Shown one piece after another: positions 8,004 through 16,911 of a DNA stretch of 54,793 nt. Source of the DNA: a bacterium UBA4637. GTDB lineage: Bacteria; Bacteroidota; Bacteroidia; Bacteroidales; Bacteroidaceae. Position 1 is the first letter of the stretch; each line of letters begins with the position of its first letter. The stretch covers positions 1 to 54,793 of the forward strand of contig DHMR01000046.1 in assembly GCA_002405875.1 (NCBI GenBank), read 5' to 3'. The notes below the pieces were generated by a model, which made no database searches, had not been told where the DNA came from, and worked only from the letters and a program-made list of their open reading frames with translations. A program made the position numbers and the translations under genes.

Positions 8004-8560
8004 TTTTACCTATTTATATATATGGTCAGCCCGTGTTGAGAAAAGTGGCTGAAGATATTACACCGGACTACCCGGAACTCAAACAACTTATCGCCAACAT
8101 GTATGAGACCTTGGATGCCAGCAATGGCGTGGGGCTTGCTGCGCCGCAGATAGGACTGGCTATACGTGTCGTAGTCATCGATCTGGATGTATTGAGCGAG
8201 GACTTCCCTGAATACAAAGGCTTCCGAAAAGGATTCCTCAACGCTCATATCCTAGAATATGATGAGGATAGCGAGAAGAAAACTATGGAAGAAGGATGCC
8301 TTTCGATTCCTGGCATTTCCGAAGGTGTCAAGCGTCCTACTCGCATCCATGTCAAATATCTTGATGAGGATTTCCAGGAGCACGATGAATGGGTGGAAGG
8401 ATACCTGGCTCGCGTCATGCAACATGAGTTTGATCACTTGGAAGGCACCATGTTTGTCGATCGCCTATCACCACTTCGTAAGAACATGGTCGCAGGTAAG
8501 TTGAAAAACATTCTCAAAGGTAAGTTCCGTTGTTCTTACCGCACTAAGATTCGCCACTAA
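8000..8560 (+). CDS. def: Peptide deformylase
   Basis: This 186-residue metalloenzyme removes the N-formyl group from nascent proteins. All three family motifs are present: [11 protein letters not shown] (about 48-58), EEGCLSIPG (about 97-105, metal-binding Cys) and QHEFDHLEG (about 141-149, two metal-binding His and the catalytic Glu). The start overlaps the ruvX stop by four bases. The last codons and the stop lie inside the 5' arm of the terminator hairpin at 8548-8584. Confidence 0.97.
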   Translation: MILPIYIYGQPVLRKVAEDITPDYPELKQLIANMYETLDASNGVGLAAPQIGLAIRVVVIDLDVLSEDFPEYKGFRKGFLNAHILEYDEDSEKKTMEEGCLSIPGISEGVKRPTRIHVKYLDEDFQEHDEWVEGYLARVMQHEFDHLEGTMFVDRLSPLRKNMVAGKLKNILKGKFRCSYRTKIRH

Positions 8561-8584
8561 TTGGACAGTGGTGAATCTTGTTTT
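8548..8584 (+). terminator. Intrinsic terminator overlapping the end of def
   Basis: An 11-bp stem (8548-8558 with 8567-8577, one G-T pair) is followed by TTGTTTT. The left arm is coding sequence for the last def residues, and the stop codon (8558-8560) starts on its last base. Confidence 0.85.
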
Positions 8585-8634
8585 CCCTAGAAGCAATAGG
8601 TCTTAGTTTATTTACATCGTAACAAATATCAGGT

Positions 8635-10617
8635 ATGAAAAAGAAAAGGATTCTGGCAATTGCATTATTGGCATTGTCGGTAGCACCTGTTTGTGCTCAA
8701 TATAGAGTCGACCGGCTCATCACGGCTGGTAGAAGTGCCTTATTTTATGAAGACTACGTACTATCCATCAAGTATTTCAATCTGGCTATCGGAGCCAAGC
8801 CTTATCTCTATGAGCCCTGGTATTTCAGGAGCGTCGCCAAATTCAACCTCGATGATTACATGGGAGCGGAAAGCGATGCCACAGAGGCTTTGCAACTGAA
8901 TCCCTATATAAACGACATCTATGACCTCCGAGCCATCTGCCGTATCCGCCAAAACAAGTATGACGACGCCATAAGCGATTACAACACAGCCATCCGACTG
9001 GAGCCAAGGAATCGCAACTATTGGTTCAATCGTGCCTTGTGCTACATGCAAGACAAGAAGTACGACCCTGCACTCAACCAGTTGGACTCCATCATCTCCC
9101 AATGGAGGGACTTTTCCAATGCATACTCACTCAAGGCAGAAATCTACCTGGAGAAAAAAGATACGGTCAGCGCAGAGAAATGGTTGGACAAGAGCCTTCA
9201 ACTCAATCCATACGATGGCAACTCATGGACAACCCGTGCCTACATGGCATTGGCAAGAAAGGAGTGGAAAGTCGCAGACGAGGCACTTACCAAATCGCTT
9301 CACTTCAAGCCCAACAATGTCAACAGCTACATCAACCGCGCGCTGGCTCGCATCAACCTCAACAATCTACGAGGTGCGATGAGCGACTACGACAATGCGC
9401 TGGACATAGACCCTAACAATTTTCTGGCACATTACAACCGAGGATTAATGCGTGTGCAACTGGGTGATGACAACCGTGCCATCACTGACTTTGACTACGT
9501 CATCAAAATGGAGCCGCAAAACTTCATGGCAATTTTCAACCGAGCTCTCCTTCATGAAAAAACAGGAAACCTACGGGCAGCCATCAAAGACTACACGACG
9601 GTCATCAACCAATTCCCGAATTTCTGGACAGGTCTCTCCTATCGTGCCAACTGTTATAGAAGACTGGGCATGACCGGAAAAGCCGAACTTGACGAATTTC
9701 GCATTTTCAAAGCTCAGATGAACAAGCATCTAGGCATCCAACCAAGATGGAGCGCCAAGACAAAAAAGGAGATACGTAAACGTTCGGAAATCGACCCTAA
9801 CAAGTTCGCAAGCATCGTGGTGGACGATGAACCTAAGTACGAGCATGAGTACAAAAGCGAATATAGGGGACGCGTACAAAATCGTGTCGTAGAGACTTCC
9901 TACCTGCCGATGTACCGAGTCAGCTATTTCCCTAGCACACAAAACATCAGTGGCGTTCAGGCTTTCGACAAAGACGTAGAAGCCATCAATCAACATGCTA
10001 AGAGCAATAAAGAGGGAAAAGTCTACATCGTCTGCAACAAAGAACAATTGGACGAAAATGAGTCAATGAAGACTTTTGCCTTAATAGACAAGCTGTCCGC
10101 AGAGTTGAGTGTAGCAAAAGATGAGGCAAGCAAAAAAGATCTCTTGATACATCGAGGTATCGCCCACGCCGTGCTCAGAGACTTTGAGGCTGCCATCAAC
10201 GACTTAACTGAATACATTGTCCTCGACGACGCCAACGCACTGGCTTACTGGCTCCGTGCTGTGTGCCAAGTTGAAATGGATGAGTTCAACGTTTCAGAAG
10301 GACAACCTATCCTGAACATCCATTCCGCCGAGGCTGATTTCAGCGATGCGATCCGACTCAGCAACAACTCGAATGCATACATCTACTACAATCGAGGCAA
10401 CCTACATGCCAACCGCAAGGAGTTATCCAAGGCTATTGATGACTACACCATAGCCCTCAAGATAGACAACCGCTTGGCAGAAGCCTACTATAATCGTGGA
10501 ATTGCCCGCTTCAAGAGCGGCAACAAGGCTGTCGCCATCCAAGACCTGTCCAAAGCTGGCGAGCTGGGACTCTATGATGCATACTCCGTCATTAAGCGAT
10601 TGAACAAGCAAAAATAA
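8635..10617 (+). CDS. Exported tetratricopeptide-repeat protein
   Basis: The 660-residue protein starts MKKKRILAIALLALS, with a signal peptide predicted to be cut after VCA (residue 21). Two blocks of TPRs follow (about 27-350 and 490-650; YYNRGIARFKSGNKAVA is typical). Between them is a non-repeat stretch (about 365-470) rich in charged residues and Tyr, with no recognised fold. TPR arrays are scaffolds for protein binding, so a periplasmic assembly role is possible, but the partner is unknown. It is separated from def by a terminator and ends at a bidirectional terminator shared with nqrF. Confidence 0.88.
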   Translation: MKKKRILAIALLALSVAPVCAQYRVDRLITAGRSALFYEDYVLSIKYFNLAIGAKPYLYEPWYFRSVAKFNLDDYMGAESDATEALQLNPYINDIYDLRAICRIRQNKYDDAISDYNTAIRLEPRNRNYWFNRALCYMQDKKYDPALNQLDSIISQWRDFSNAYSLKAEIYLEKKDTVSAEKWLDKSLQLNPYDGNSWTTRAYMALARKEWKVADEALTKSLHFKPNNVNSYINRALARINLNNLRGAMSDYDNALDIDPNNFLAHYNRGLMRVQLGDDNRAITDFDYVIKMEPQNFMAIFNRALLHEKTGNLRAAIKDYTTVINQFPNFWTGLSYRANCYRRLGMTGKAELDEFRIFKAQMNKHLGIQPRWSAKTKKEIRKRSEIDPNKFASIVVDDEPKYEHEYKSEYRGRVQNRVVETSYLPMYRVSYFPSTQNISGVQAFDKDVEAINQHAKSNKEGKVYIVCNKEQLDENESMKTFALIDKLSAELSVAKDEASKKDLLIHRGIAHAVLRDFEAAINDLTEYIVLDDANALAYWLRAVCQVEMDEFNVSEGQPILNIHSAEADFSDAIRLSNNSNAYIYYNRGNLHANRKELSKAIDDYTIALKIDNRLAEAYYNRGIARFKSGNKAVAIQDLSKAGELGLYDAYSVIKRLNKQK

Positions 10618-10641
10618 AACATAAGACAAAAAATAAGACAA

Positions 10642-10680
10642 AAAATCCCCAGAAGTATCATGCTTCCGGGGATTTTTTGT
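10642..10680. terminator. Bidirectional intrinsic terminator between the TPR gene and nqrF
   Basis: AATCCCC(A)GAAG at 10644-10655 pairs with CTTC(C)GGGGATT at 10663-10674 around a 7-nt loop, with one mismatch. A T run follows on the plus strand (10673-10678) and the A run at 10641-10645 gives a T run on the minus strand. It therefore ends both convergent units. Confidence 0.92.
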
Positions 10681-10684
10681 CTTA

Positions 10685-11959
10685 TTATCCGAAGTTATCG
10701 TACATGATGCTCTCAGGATCCACACCTAGAGAATCGAGGTACTGGGTAACGGTCTTAATCAGCATTGGAGGTCCACAGAGATAGTACTCGCAGTCCTCTG
10801 GTGCCTCGTGGTCCTTCAAGTAGGTATCACGGATGCAGTTGACGGCGAATCCCTCGTAGTACTTCACGCCCTGAGCATCTGCCACTGGGTCCTTGCGGTC
10901 GAGTGAGAGATGGAAGTGGAAGTTAGGATATTCCTTCTCAAGCTCCCAGAAGTCCTCCAGGAAGAATGCCTCGGTGAGTGAGCGGGCACCATAGAAGAAG
11001 TGGAGCTCACGGTCGCGAGTGTGCAGGGTCTTGGTCATGTGCATAATCTGCGCACGCAACGGAGCCATACCGGCACCACCACCAATCCAGATCATTTCCT
11101 TGCCTGATGTGAAGTTAGGATGGAAGTCTCCATAAGGACCACTCATCATTACCTTGTCGCCAGGCTTCAGTGAGAAGATGTAAGATGAAGCGATACCTGT
11201 TGGTACGTTCTGGAATCCTACCTGTGGACGTGGCAAGAACGGTGTCGTTGCGATACGTACGGTCAGGGTGATAATGTCACCCTCGTCTGGATAGTTAGCC
11301 ATAGAGTAAGCACGCACGGTTGGTTCTGGGTTGTGGGCCTTCAGAGAGAAGATGTTGAACTTCTTCCATGCGCCGATGTACTCATCGCCGATAAGACTCT
11401 TGTCGAAGTCCTTGTCGTAGTCGATGCAGTCGTATGCAGGAATTTTGATCTGTGCGTAAGAACCAGGAACGAAGTCCATGTGCTCGCCAGGAGGCAGAGC
11501 CACCTTGAACTCCTTGATGAACGAAGAAACGTTGCTGTTGGAGATGACCGTGCACTCCCACTCTTTCACGCCCATCACGCTCTCAGGCACCTTGATCTTC
11601 AAGTCACCCTTCACCTTGCATTGGCATCCCAAGCGCCAGTGGTCCTTGATCTGCTTGCGAGTGAAGTGAGGCTTCTCTGAGTCGAGGATCTCGCCACCGC
11701 CCTCAAGCACCTGTACCTTGCACTGACCGCAGCTAGCCTTACCGCCACAGGCAGAAGGCAAGAAGATGCCGTTCTCGTTGAGGGTGGTCATCAAACTGCT
11801 GCCCTGAGGCACGTTGATGGTCTTGTCGCCATTGATTTCAATATTCACGTTACCGCTAGGGCTAAGGTACTTCTTAGCCACGAGCAGGATGATAACCAGC
11901 AGGAGAATCACCACGAGGAAAACTCCGATACTAGCCAATATAAATGATGTATTTACCAT
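10685..11959 (-). CDS. nqrF: Na+-NQR subunit F (NADH-oxidising)
   Basis: NqrF is the electron entry point of the Na+-translocating NADH:quinone oxidoreductase. The 424 residues comprise an N-terminal TM helix (about 6-27), a [2Fe-2S] ferredoxin domain with Cys71, Cys77, Cys80 and Cys112, an FAD-binding domain (RAYSMANYP) and an NADH-binding domain (IGGGAGMAPLRAQ, YLCGPPML). Length and Cys spacing match the family. It is the last gene of the nqrABCDEF operon and has a terminator 10 bases after the stop. Confidence 0.97.
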   Translation of the reverse strand: MVNTSFILASIGVFLVVILLLVIILLVAKKYLSPSGNVNIEINGDKTINVPQGSSLMTTLNENGIFLPSACGGKASCGQCKVQVLEGGGEILDSEKPHFTRKQIKDHWRLGCQCKVKGDLKIKVPESVMGVKEWECTVISNSNVSSFIKEFKVALPPGEHMDFVPGSYAQIKIPAYDCIDYDKDFDKSLIGDEYIGAWKKFNIFSLKAHNPEPTVRAYSMANYPDEGDIITLTVRIATTPFLPRPQVGFQNVPTGIASSYIFSLKPGDKVMMSGPYGDFHPNFTSGKEMIWIGGGAGMAPLRAQIMHMTKTLHTRDRELHFFYGARSLTEAFFLEDFWELEKEYPNFHFHLSLDRKDPVADAQGVKYYEGFAVNCIRDTYLKDHEAPEDCEYYLCGPPMLIKTVTQYLDSLGVDPESIMYDNFG

Positions 11960-11977
11960 ATCTATCGTCCTCCTATT

Positions 11978-12604
11978 TTAGATTTTCAAGCCTGAGAAGC
12001 AAAGCATGGCCATTGCCATCAAGCCTACGGTGATAAAAGTGATTCCCAAGCCCTGCAATGGCTTTGGCACGTCGCAATACTGCATCTTCTCGCGGATGGC
12101 ACCCATCAAGGTGATGGCAAGTGTCCAACCGATACCTGAGCCAATGGCGTATACGATGCTGTCCCATACAGAGGTGATGGCCTGTGTGTTGGTAGGCTCC
12201 ATCAAGATGCGCTGCTGCATGAAGAGAGATGCACCCATGATGGCACAGTTAACGGCGATCAAAGGCAAGAAGATACCCAGCGCTGCGTAGAGCGAAGGAG
12301 AATACTTCTCAACTATCATCTCGACCAACTGAACGATACCGGCGATGACGGCGATGTAGAGGATGAAGCTCAAGTAGCTCAAGTCTACCCCCGGCAACAA
12401 GCAGTCAGGTCCCAGCACCTTGGTCTGCAAGAGATAATCCACAGGGACGGTCACGAGCAACACGAAGGTTACGGCGCAACCCAGTCCGAAAGAGGTCTTC
12501 ACATTCTTAGATACAGCCAAGAAAGAGCACATACCCAAGAAGTAGGCGAAGATCATGTTGTCGACGAAAATCGAACGGAAAAACAAACTAATTGCGTGCT
12601 CCAT
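11978..12604 (-). CDS. nqrE: Na+-NQR subunit E
   Basis: This 208-residue inner-membrane protein has about six TM segments and is related to RnfA. The start [18 protein letters not shown] is typical. NqrD and NqrE form an inverted-topology pair that holds an iron centre between conserved Cys residues in the membrane; [10 protein letters not shown] and GLGCAVTF carry candidate Cys. It lies 2 bases after nqrD. Confidence 0.96.
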   Translation of the reverse strand: MEHAISLFFRSIFVDNMIFAYFLGMCSFLAVSKNVKTSFGLGCAVTFVLLVTVPVDYLLQTKVLGPDCLLPGVDLSYLSFILYIAVIAGIVQLVEMIVEKYSPSLYAALGIFLPLIAVNCAIMGASLFMQQRILMEPTNTQAITSVWDSIVYAIGSGIGWTLAITLMGAIREKMQYCDVPKPLQGLGITFITVGLMAMAMLCFSGLKI

Positions 12605-12606
12605 CT

Positions 12607-13230
12607 TTACTTGTCCTCCTTATATATAAAGGCACGATGTACCCAGATTACACATCCCAGCAGAATCAATGCCATGGCTGGCATCGTCATCATACCGTTG
12701 TTAACATATCCGAAATCATAAGCCCCCTCAGGAATGATCTGGAAGCCGAGCAAGGAGCCACGACCTAAGAACTCACGCACGACACCCACGATGACGAGGA
12801 TGAGGGCGTAACCCAATCCGTTGCCCACGCCATCAAGGAATGAAGGCCAAGGCTTGTTCATCATGGCGAAAGCCTCCAAGCGACCCATCAGGATACAGTT
12901 GGTGATGATCAAACCCACGTATACTGAGAGTTCAACACTCACATCATACACATAAGCTTTCAAAACCTGACTCACGATGGTAACCAACGCTGCCACCACG
13001 ACCAACTGTACGATGATACGAATGCGTTGAGGGATGGTGTTGCGTATGATGGAAATAATCACGTTAGAGAATGCCGTGATGACAGTAACGGCAAGTCCCA
13101 TCACAATGGCTGGCTTCAACTGTGAAGTGACAGCCAAGGCACTACAGATACCAAGCACCTGAACCATGATAGGGTTGTCCAGGTTGAGTGGCTTCGAGAA
13201 TGCCTCTTTATTTTGTTTACTAAATAACAT
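12607..13230 (-). CDS. nqrD: Na+-NQR subunit D
   Basis: This 207-residue RnfE-related subunit has about six TM helices. The conserved [11 protein letters not shown] segment (about 26-36) and [13 protein letters not shown] (about 110-122) carry the Cys residues thought to bind the intramembrane iron. It is separated from nqrC by 103 bases, unlike the other tightly packed nqr genes. Confidence 0.96.
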   Translation of the reverse strand: MLFSKQNKEAFSKPLNLDNPIMVQVLGICSALAVTSQLKPAIVMGLAVTVITAFSNVIISIIRNTIPQRIRIIVQLVVVAALVTIVSQVLKAYVYDVSVELSVYVGLIITNCILMGRLEAFAMMNKPWPSFLDGVGNGLGYALILVIVGVVREFLGRGSLLGFQIIPEGAYDFGYVNNGMMTMPAMALILLGCVIWVHRAFIYKEDK

Positions 13231-13333
13231 AGTCTCAAATTATAAATTATAATGTATAAATGACAAACAAGCTTGCGCCCTTATCCCTGCTCCGAGAGAG
13301 AAGGATTCTCTATCACTTATCATTTGTTATTTA
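13231..13333. repeat. Imperfect inverted-repeat insert between nqrC and nqrD
   Basis: The spacer has A/T-rich ends that are roughly inverted (ATAAATGACAAA near 13255 and TTTGTTATTTAT near 13323) around a GC-richer core (about 13268-13310). It holds no ORF and no promoter match. It looks like a small non-coding intergenic element, but its family is not known to me. Confidence 0.4.
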
Positions 13334-13936
13334 TTATTTTAAGAATTTTGACAAGCCTTCCTTCAACATCTGGTTCACACCGTTGGATGTCAATGTTGCA
13401 CCAGTAACGGCATCCACATTGTTAGGGTCTCCCTTAGGAGCATCCTTCTCCACGCCAAGGGCAATGCCTGCCTGACCGTCCTTGTGGATTTTCTTGCCTT
13501 GGAACTGTTCCTGCCACTTCACATTGTCCTTGATTTCTGCTCCCAGTCCGGCTGTCTCACCCTCATGGTTAAAGTAAGCGCCATACACGGTGTTGTTGTC
13601 AGCATCCACGGCGATGAAGCCCGAGATACCACCCCAAAGACCCATACCCTTGATAGAGTAAACGGTCTTCTTCTCACCGTTGAGCACGCAGTCGTAGGAC
13701 TTCTGACCATCGACCTCTTTCTCGCCCTTGACTACCTCCTTGAATTTAGCGGCAGCTGTCTCGTTGTCAAGGTTGCGCAAATTAAGAGAATTCAAGATTT
13801 GCTTCTGCGTGTCGAGCGCTACATTGGCTTCCTGTTTGTCCTTCAGCGAAGAAGAGACGAAAGCAAGCAGGAATGCCACGATCACCACGATGATGACCGA
13901 ATAGATAATCGTATAGCTATTTGAATTTGTCTTCAT
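13334..13936 (-). CDS. nqrC: Na+-NQR subunit C (covalent FMN)
   Basis: The 200-residue subunit has one N-terminal TM helix (about 8-29) and a periplasmic FMN-binding domain. The flavinylation motif DAVTGAT ends at Thr181, where the ApbE flavin transferase attaches FMN through a phosphoester bond. No apbE gene is visible in this window. It lies 14 bases after nqrB. Confidence 0.96.
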   Translation of the reverse strand: MKTNSNSYTIIYSVIIVVIVAFLLAFVSSSLKDKQEANVALDTQKQILNSLNLRNLDNETAAAKFKEVVKGEKEVDGQKSYDCVLNGEKKTVYSIKGMGLWGGISGFIAVDADNNTVYGAYFNHEGETAGLGAEIKDNVKWQEQFQGKKIHKDGQAGIALGVEKDAPKGDPNNVDAVTGATLTSNGVNQMLKEGLSKFLK

Positions 13937-13950
13937 AATTGCATTCCTCC

Positions 13951-15111
13951 TTATTTATTAATAGCACGTTTTGCACGACGAGAGATGTTGCTCTGTACCA
14001 CAATGTAGTCGATAAGCGGAGCAAACATGTTGCCGAAGAAGATGGCGAGCATCATACCCTCTGGATAACCTGGGTTCATCACACGCACGATGACAGCGAT
14101 GGCTCCGATGAAGAATCCATAGAAGTACTTGCCCTTCTCGGTACGAGCCGATGTCACAGGGTCGGTTGCCATGAACACGGCACCGAAGCAGAAACCACCG
14201 AGGATGATGTGCTCATACCATGCGATAGGAGTCATGCCCAATGCCTGGAAAATGAGGGCCATCACGATACCCCCCACGAACACGCTAGCCATGGTTTTCC
14301 ATGAAGCAACACCCGTCCAGAGGAGGATGATGGCACCGATGGCGATGGCGATGACAGAAGTCTCACCGATGGAACCCGGGATGAAGCCCGTAATCATGTC
14401 ACAGATGCTGGCAGTAGGCACGTTGCCCTGAGCCAACTGTCCGAGCGGTGTGGCAGCGGTGAATCCGTCAGGCAAGGTGTTACCCAAGCCGAAGATGGCA
14501 TCCTTGGCAATCCAAACCTTGTCGCCGCTCATAGCCAATGGATATGAGAAGAAGAGGAACATACGGGCACCCACAGCCACATTGAAGATGTTCATACCCG
14601 TACCACCGAAAATTTCCTTGCAGAAGATGACAGCGAAGGCGCAAGCCAAGGCGAGCATCCACAGAGGAGTGGAGATAGGGACAATCAATGGGATGATGAT
14701 ACCGCTGACGAGGTAACCCTCCTGGATTTCCTCATGCTTCCACTGAGCCCAGGCGAACTCGATGCCGAGACCCACGATGTAGCTAACCAACAACTTAGGC
14801 AGCACAGCCAGAAAACCATAGCCAAACACCTCGATGAAGCTAGCTGCCTCCAAAGTGCCTGCCGCCTTGTAGTTTTGGTATCCCACATTATACATACCGA
14901 AGAGCAATGCAGGAATCAAGGCGATCACCACAAAGCTCATGATGCGCTTCGAGTCAATGGCGTCGTGGATGCTGGCTCCGCTCTTCGCTGTCGTGTTAGG
15001 CACGTACAGGAAACTCTCGAAACCATCGAAGACGCTCTCGAAGGCATGAAGCTTACCTCCCTTTTGGAAGTTAGGCTTTATCTTATTGAGATAATTTCTT
15101 AATGCACTCAT
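13951..15111 (-). CDS. nqrB: Na+-NQR subunit B (covalent FMN, membrane core)
   Basis: This 386-residue polytopic subunit is related to RnfD. The second covalent FMN is expected on Thr221 of DGFTAATPL, which matches the flavinylation pattern. NqrB carries riboflavin/FMN and forms the Na+-conducting and quinone-reducing core of the complex. The N-terminal ~50 residues are cytoplasmic and the TM helices start near residue 57. It lies 18 bases after nqrA. Confidence 0.96.
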   Translation of the reverse strand: MSALRNYLNKIKPNFQKGGKLHAFESVFDGFESFLYVPNTTAKSGASIHDAIDSKRIMSFVVIALIPALLFGMYNVGYQNYKAAGTLEAASFIEVFGYGFLAVLPKLLVSYIVGLGIEFAWAQWKHEEIQEGYLVSGIIIPLIVPISTPLWMLALACAFAVIFCKEIFGGTGMNIFNVAVGARMFLFFSYPLAMSGDKVWIAKDAIFGLGNTLPDGFTAATPLGQLAQGNVPTASICDMITGFIPGSIGETSVIAIAIGAIILLWTGVASWKTMASVFVGGIVMALIFQALGMTPIAWYEHIILGGFCFGAVFMATDPVTSARTEKGKYFYGFFIGAIAVIVRVMNPGYPEGMMLAIFFGNMFAPLIDYIVVQSNISRRAKRAINK

Positions 15112-15129
15112 TTTTATTCTTTCATATAA

Positions 15130-16485
15130 TTAAGCATTCTCCTTGCGCAGGATGTCCAAGCCCTCGCGTACTATCTTCTGGAGTTCTAGCTTAGAGCTGT
15201 CCACGAACTCTGCCACAGCAAAGTCCTCTGGGCTAACCTCATAGATGCCGAGCTGCTCCTGTTTGTCGATGTCGCCGGCGATAATCGCCTTGATAAGATA
15301 TTCGCCATAGATGTCCATCGGCAATACCTTGTCGTACTCACCGCTCATGATCATGTGACGCTCACCGCCCTTGATGCGGGCATCAAGATCATACTCTTTC
15401 TTCTTGCCCAACAGCCAAGAGAAATAACTACGAGATGTAGAGAAATCATCGGTACGAGGAAGAATCCAACCGAGCATCTCATCCTTGTCGTCACCCTCAG
15501 GAATCGCTGTAACCTCAGAAGTATGACCACCTACATAATCCTCAAGACTGGCCACCTTGCCCGTCAAAGGATTACCATTGATAAGACGCACATGCTCCGT
15601 AGTTTTCAACTGATCGCCGACAAAGGCGATCAAGGGTGTCCCTACTAAAGCTTCAACATAACCAGGGGACTTGATTTCGCTGCCAGCCAAGGCAATACGC
15701 TTTTTCAAATCAACCTTTCCTGTAAGGAACAACTTTCCAAAGAAAATGACAGAAGCTGGATCCACGGTCCATACCACCTCACCCTTGTTGACCGGTGCGA
15801 TGTGATTGACTTGCACCCCCACATTGCCAGCTGGACAAGGACCTTCAAAAACATTGACTTCAACATTTTTGGCTTCTGTCAAAGCCGCACTCTGCTGCTC
15901 CGCCCCGAGGCCAAGATAAGTCTTGGCAATCTTACTCAATGCAGTAAGACCTGTCTGGAAAGCCTCCTCATTGCCAGCAAGTTCCATTTCAAAATCGGAA
16001 GCTAGAGGCATGTCGCGAAAGGCAGAGACAAAAATGGCCTTAGGTGTCGTGTCAGGAGTGGTAGACACTGCATAAGGCAACTGGTTGATGTAACCAAACA
16101 AGCCGGCCTCAAGCAGTGCTTGCTTAACAGCTTCACCATCCAATGCATCTACATTCTTCTTACCAAAATCCGTAGAAGCCTGCTCTGCGTCTGCTTTCAC
16201 CTTGACGCAAAGCACCTTGCGACGCTCACCTCTCACGATGGCGGTAACTTGACCACTCACCGGCGAAGCGAACTTCACCTCAGGGCATGCCTTGTTTACA
16301 AACAAGGCATCTCCGGCATTGACATGATCCCCTTCGCGTACGACCACCTTGGGAGTGACACCCACAAAAGCCTCCGGTACCAACGCATATTCGCTAGTCG
16401 GAGCCATTTGTAGCGCAACATCCTTGGAGGCCTTTCCCTTCAAGTTAATGTCTAAGCCCTTACGTAACTTAATTACATTTGCCAT
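15130..16485 (-). CDS. nqrA: Na+-NQR subunit A
   Basis: The 451-residue peripheral cytoplasmic subunit lies next to the quinone site. The start MANVIKLRKGLDINLKGKA and the RnfC-like biotinyl-lipoyl-type fold (VVREGDHVNAGDALF, about 49-63) are family features. It is the first gene of nqrABCDEF. The transcript begins about 200 nt upstream, so the operon has a long leader. Confidence 0.96.
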   Translation of the reverse strand: MANVIKLRKGLDINLKGKASKDVALQMAPTSEYALVPEAFVGVTPKVVVREGDHVNAGDALFVNKACPEVKFASPVSGQVTAIVRGERRKVLCVKVKADAEQASTDFGKKNVDALDGEAVKQALLEAGLFGYINQLPYAVSTTPDTTPKAIFVSAFRDMPLASDFEMELAGNEEAFQTGLTALSKIAKTYLGLGAEQQSAALTEAKNVEVNVFEGPCPAGNVGVQVNHIAPVNKGEVVWTVDPASVIFFGKLFLTGKVDLKKRIALAGSEIKSPGYVEALVGTPLIAFVGDQLKTTEHVRLINGNPLTGKVASLEDYVGGHTSEVTAIPEGDDKDEMLGWILPRTDDFSTSRSYFSWLLGKKKEYDLDARIKGGERHMIMSGEYDKVLPMDIYGEYLIKAIIAGDIDKQEQLGIYEVSPEDFAVAEFVDSSKLELQKIVREGLDILRKENA

Positions 16486-16688
16486 AACTACATATTATTA
16501 TTTTATAAAACTGATTTCTGTTTTCTGTGATCAAACAAAACTGCTAACATTCTTCTACCCTATCCTTACGTCATCAGGCATTTCATTCTCTGAGCCAACA
16601 TCTAGCACTGACATCTTAGAACACATGATTCTACTTTTAACTTGCTCTCCATGAGAAAGCCTTTCATTTGGCTATTATATTTGAATAC
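16486..16688 (-). promoter_or_regulatory. Long 5' leader of the nqr operon with micro-ORFs
   Basis: The predicted start site near 16688 leaves about 200 untranslated nt. In it are a 21-codon ORF (16602-16667, starting MKGFLMESKL), an 11-codon ORF whose ATG overlaps the preceding TAG (16566-16601), and a 15-codon ORF nearer nqrA. None has a clear ribosome-binding site. No terminator hairpin was found, so a regulatory role is only a possibility. Confidence 0.35.
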
Positions 16689-16694
16689 TCGTTG

Positions 16695-16702
16695 CAAAAT
16701 TA
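16695..16702 (-). promoter_or_regulatory. -7 promoter element (TAatTTTG) of the nqr operon
   Basis: CAAAATTA on the plus strand is the only good match upstream of nqrA. It is divergent from the tamB promoter, with 65 bases between the two -7 elements. The -33 element is not clear. Confidence 0.55.
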
Positions 16703-16767
16703 GCAAAAAAATGTGATTTGAGGAAAGAAAAAATGCACTTTTATTCGATTTTCACGCAAAAATAGTG

Positions 16768-16775
16768 TACTTTTG
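16768..16775 (+). promoter_or_regulatory. -7 promoter element (TActTTTG) of the TamB-like gene
   Basis: TActTTTG is followed by a ~130-nt leader before the TTG start at 16912. The -33 region is T-rich without a clear TTG. Confidence 0.6.
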
Positions 16776-16911
16776 CAGAAAAATTCATCGAATATTCAAA
16801 TTTAAGTTAGGGATTATAAAGTCTAGATTGCAATTTGGAGACATCAGAAAGGCTTCAAACCTTGTGCAGACGACAACCAAACAAGCATTTCGCCAAAATA
16901 TAAAATAGATT

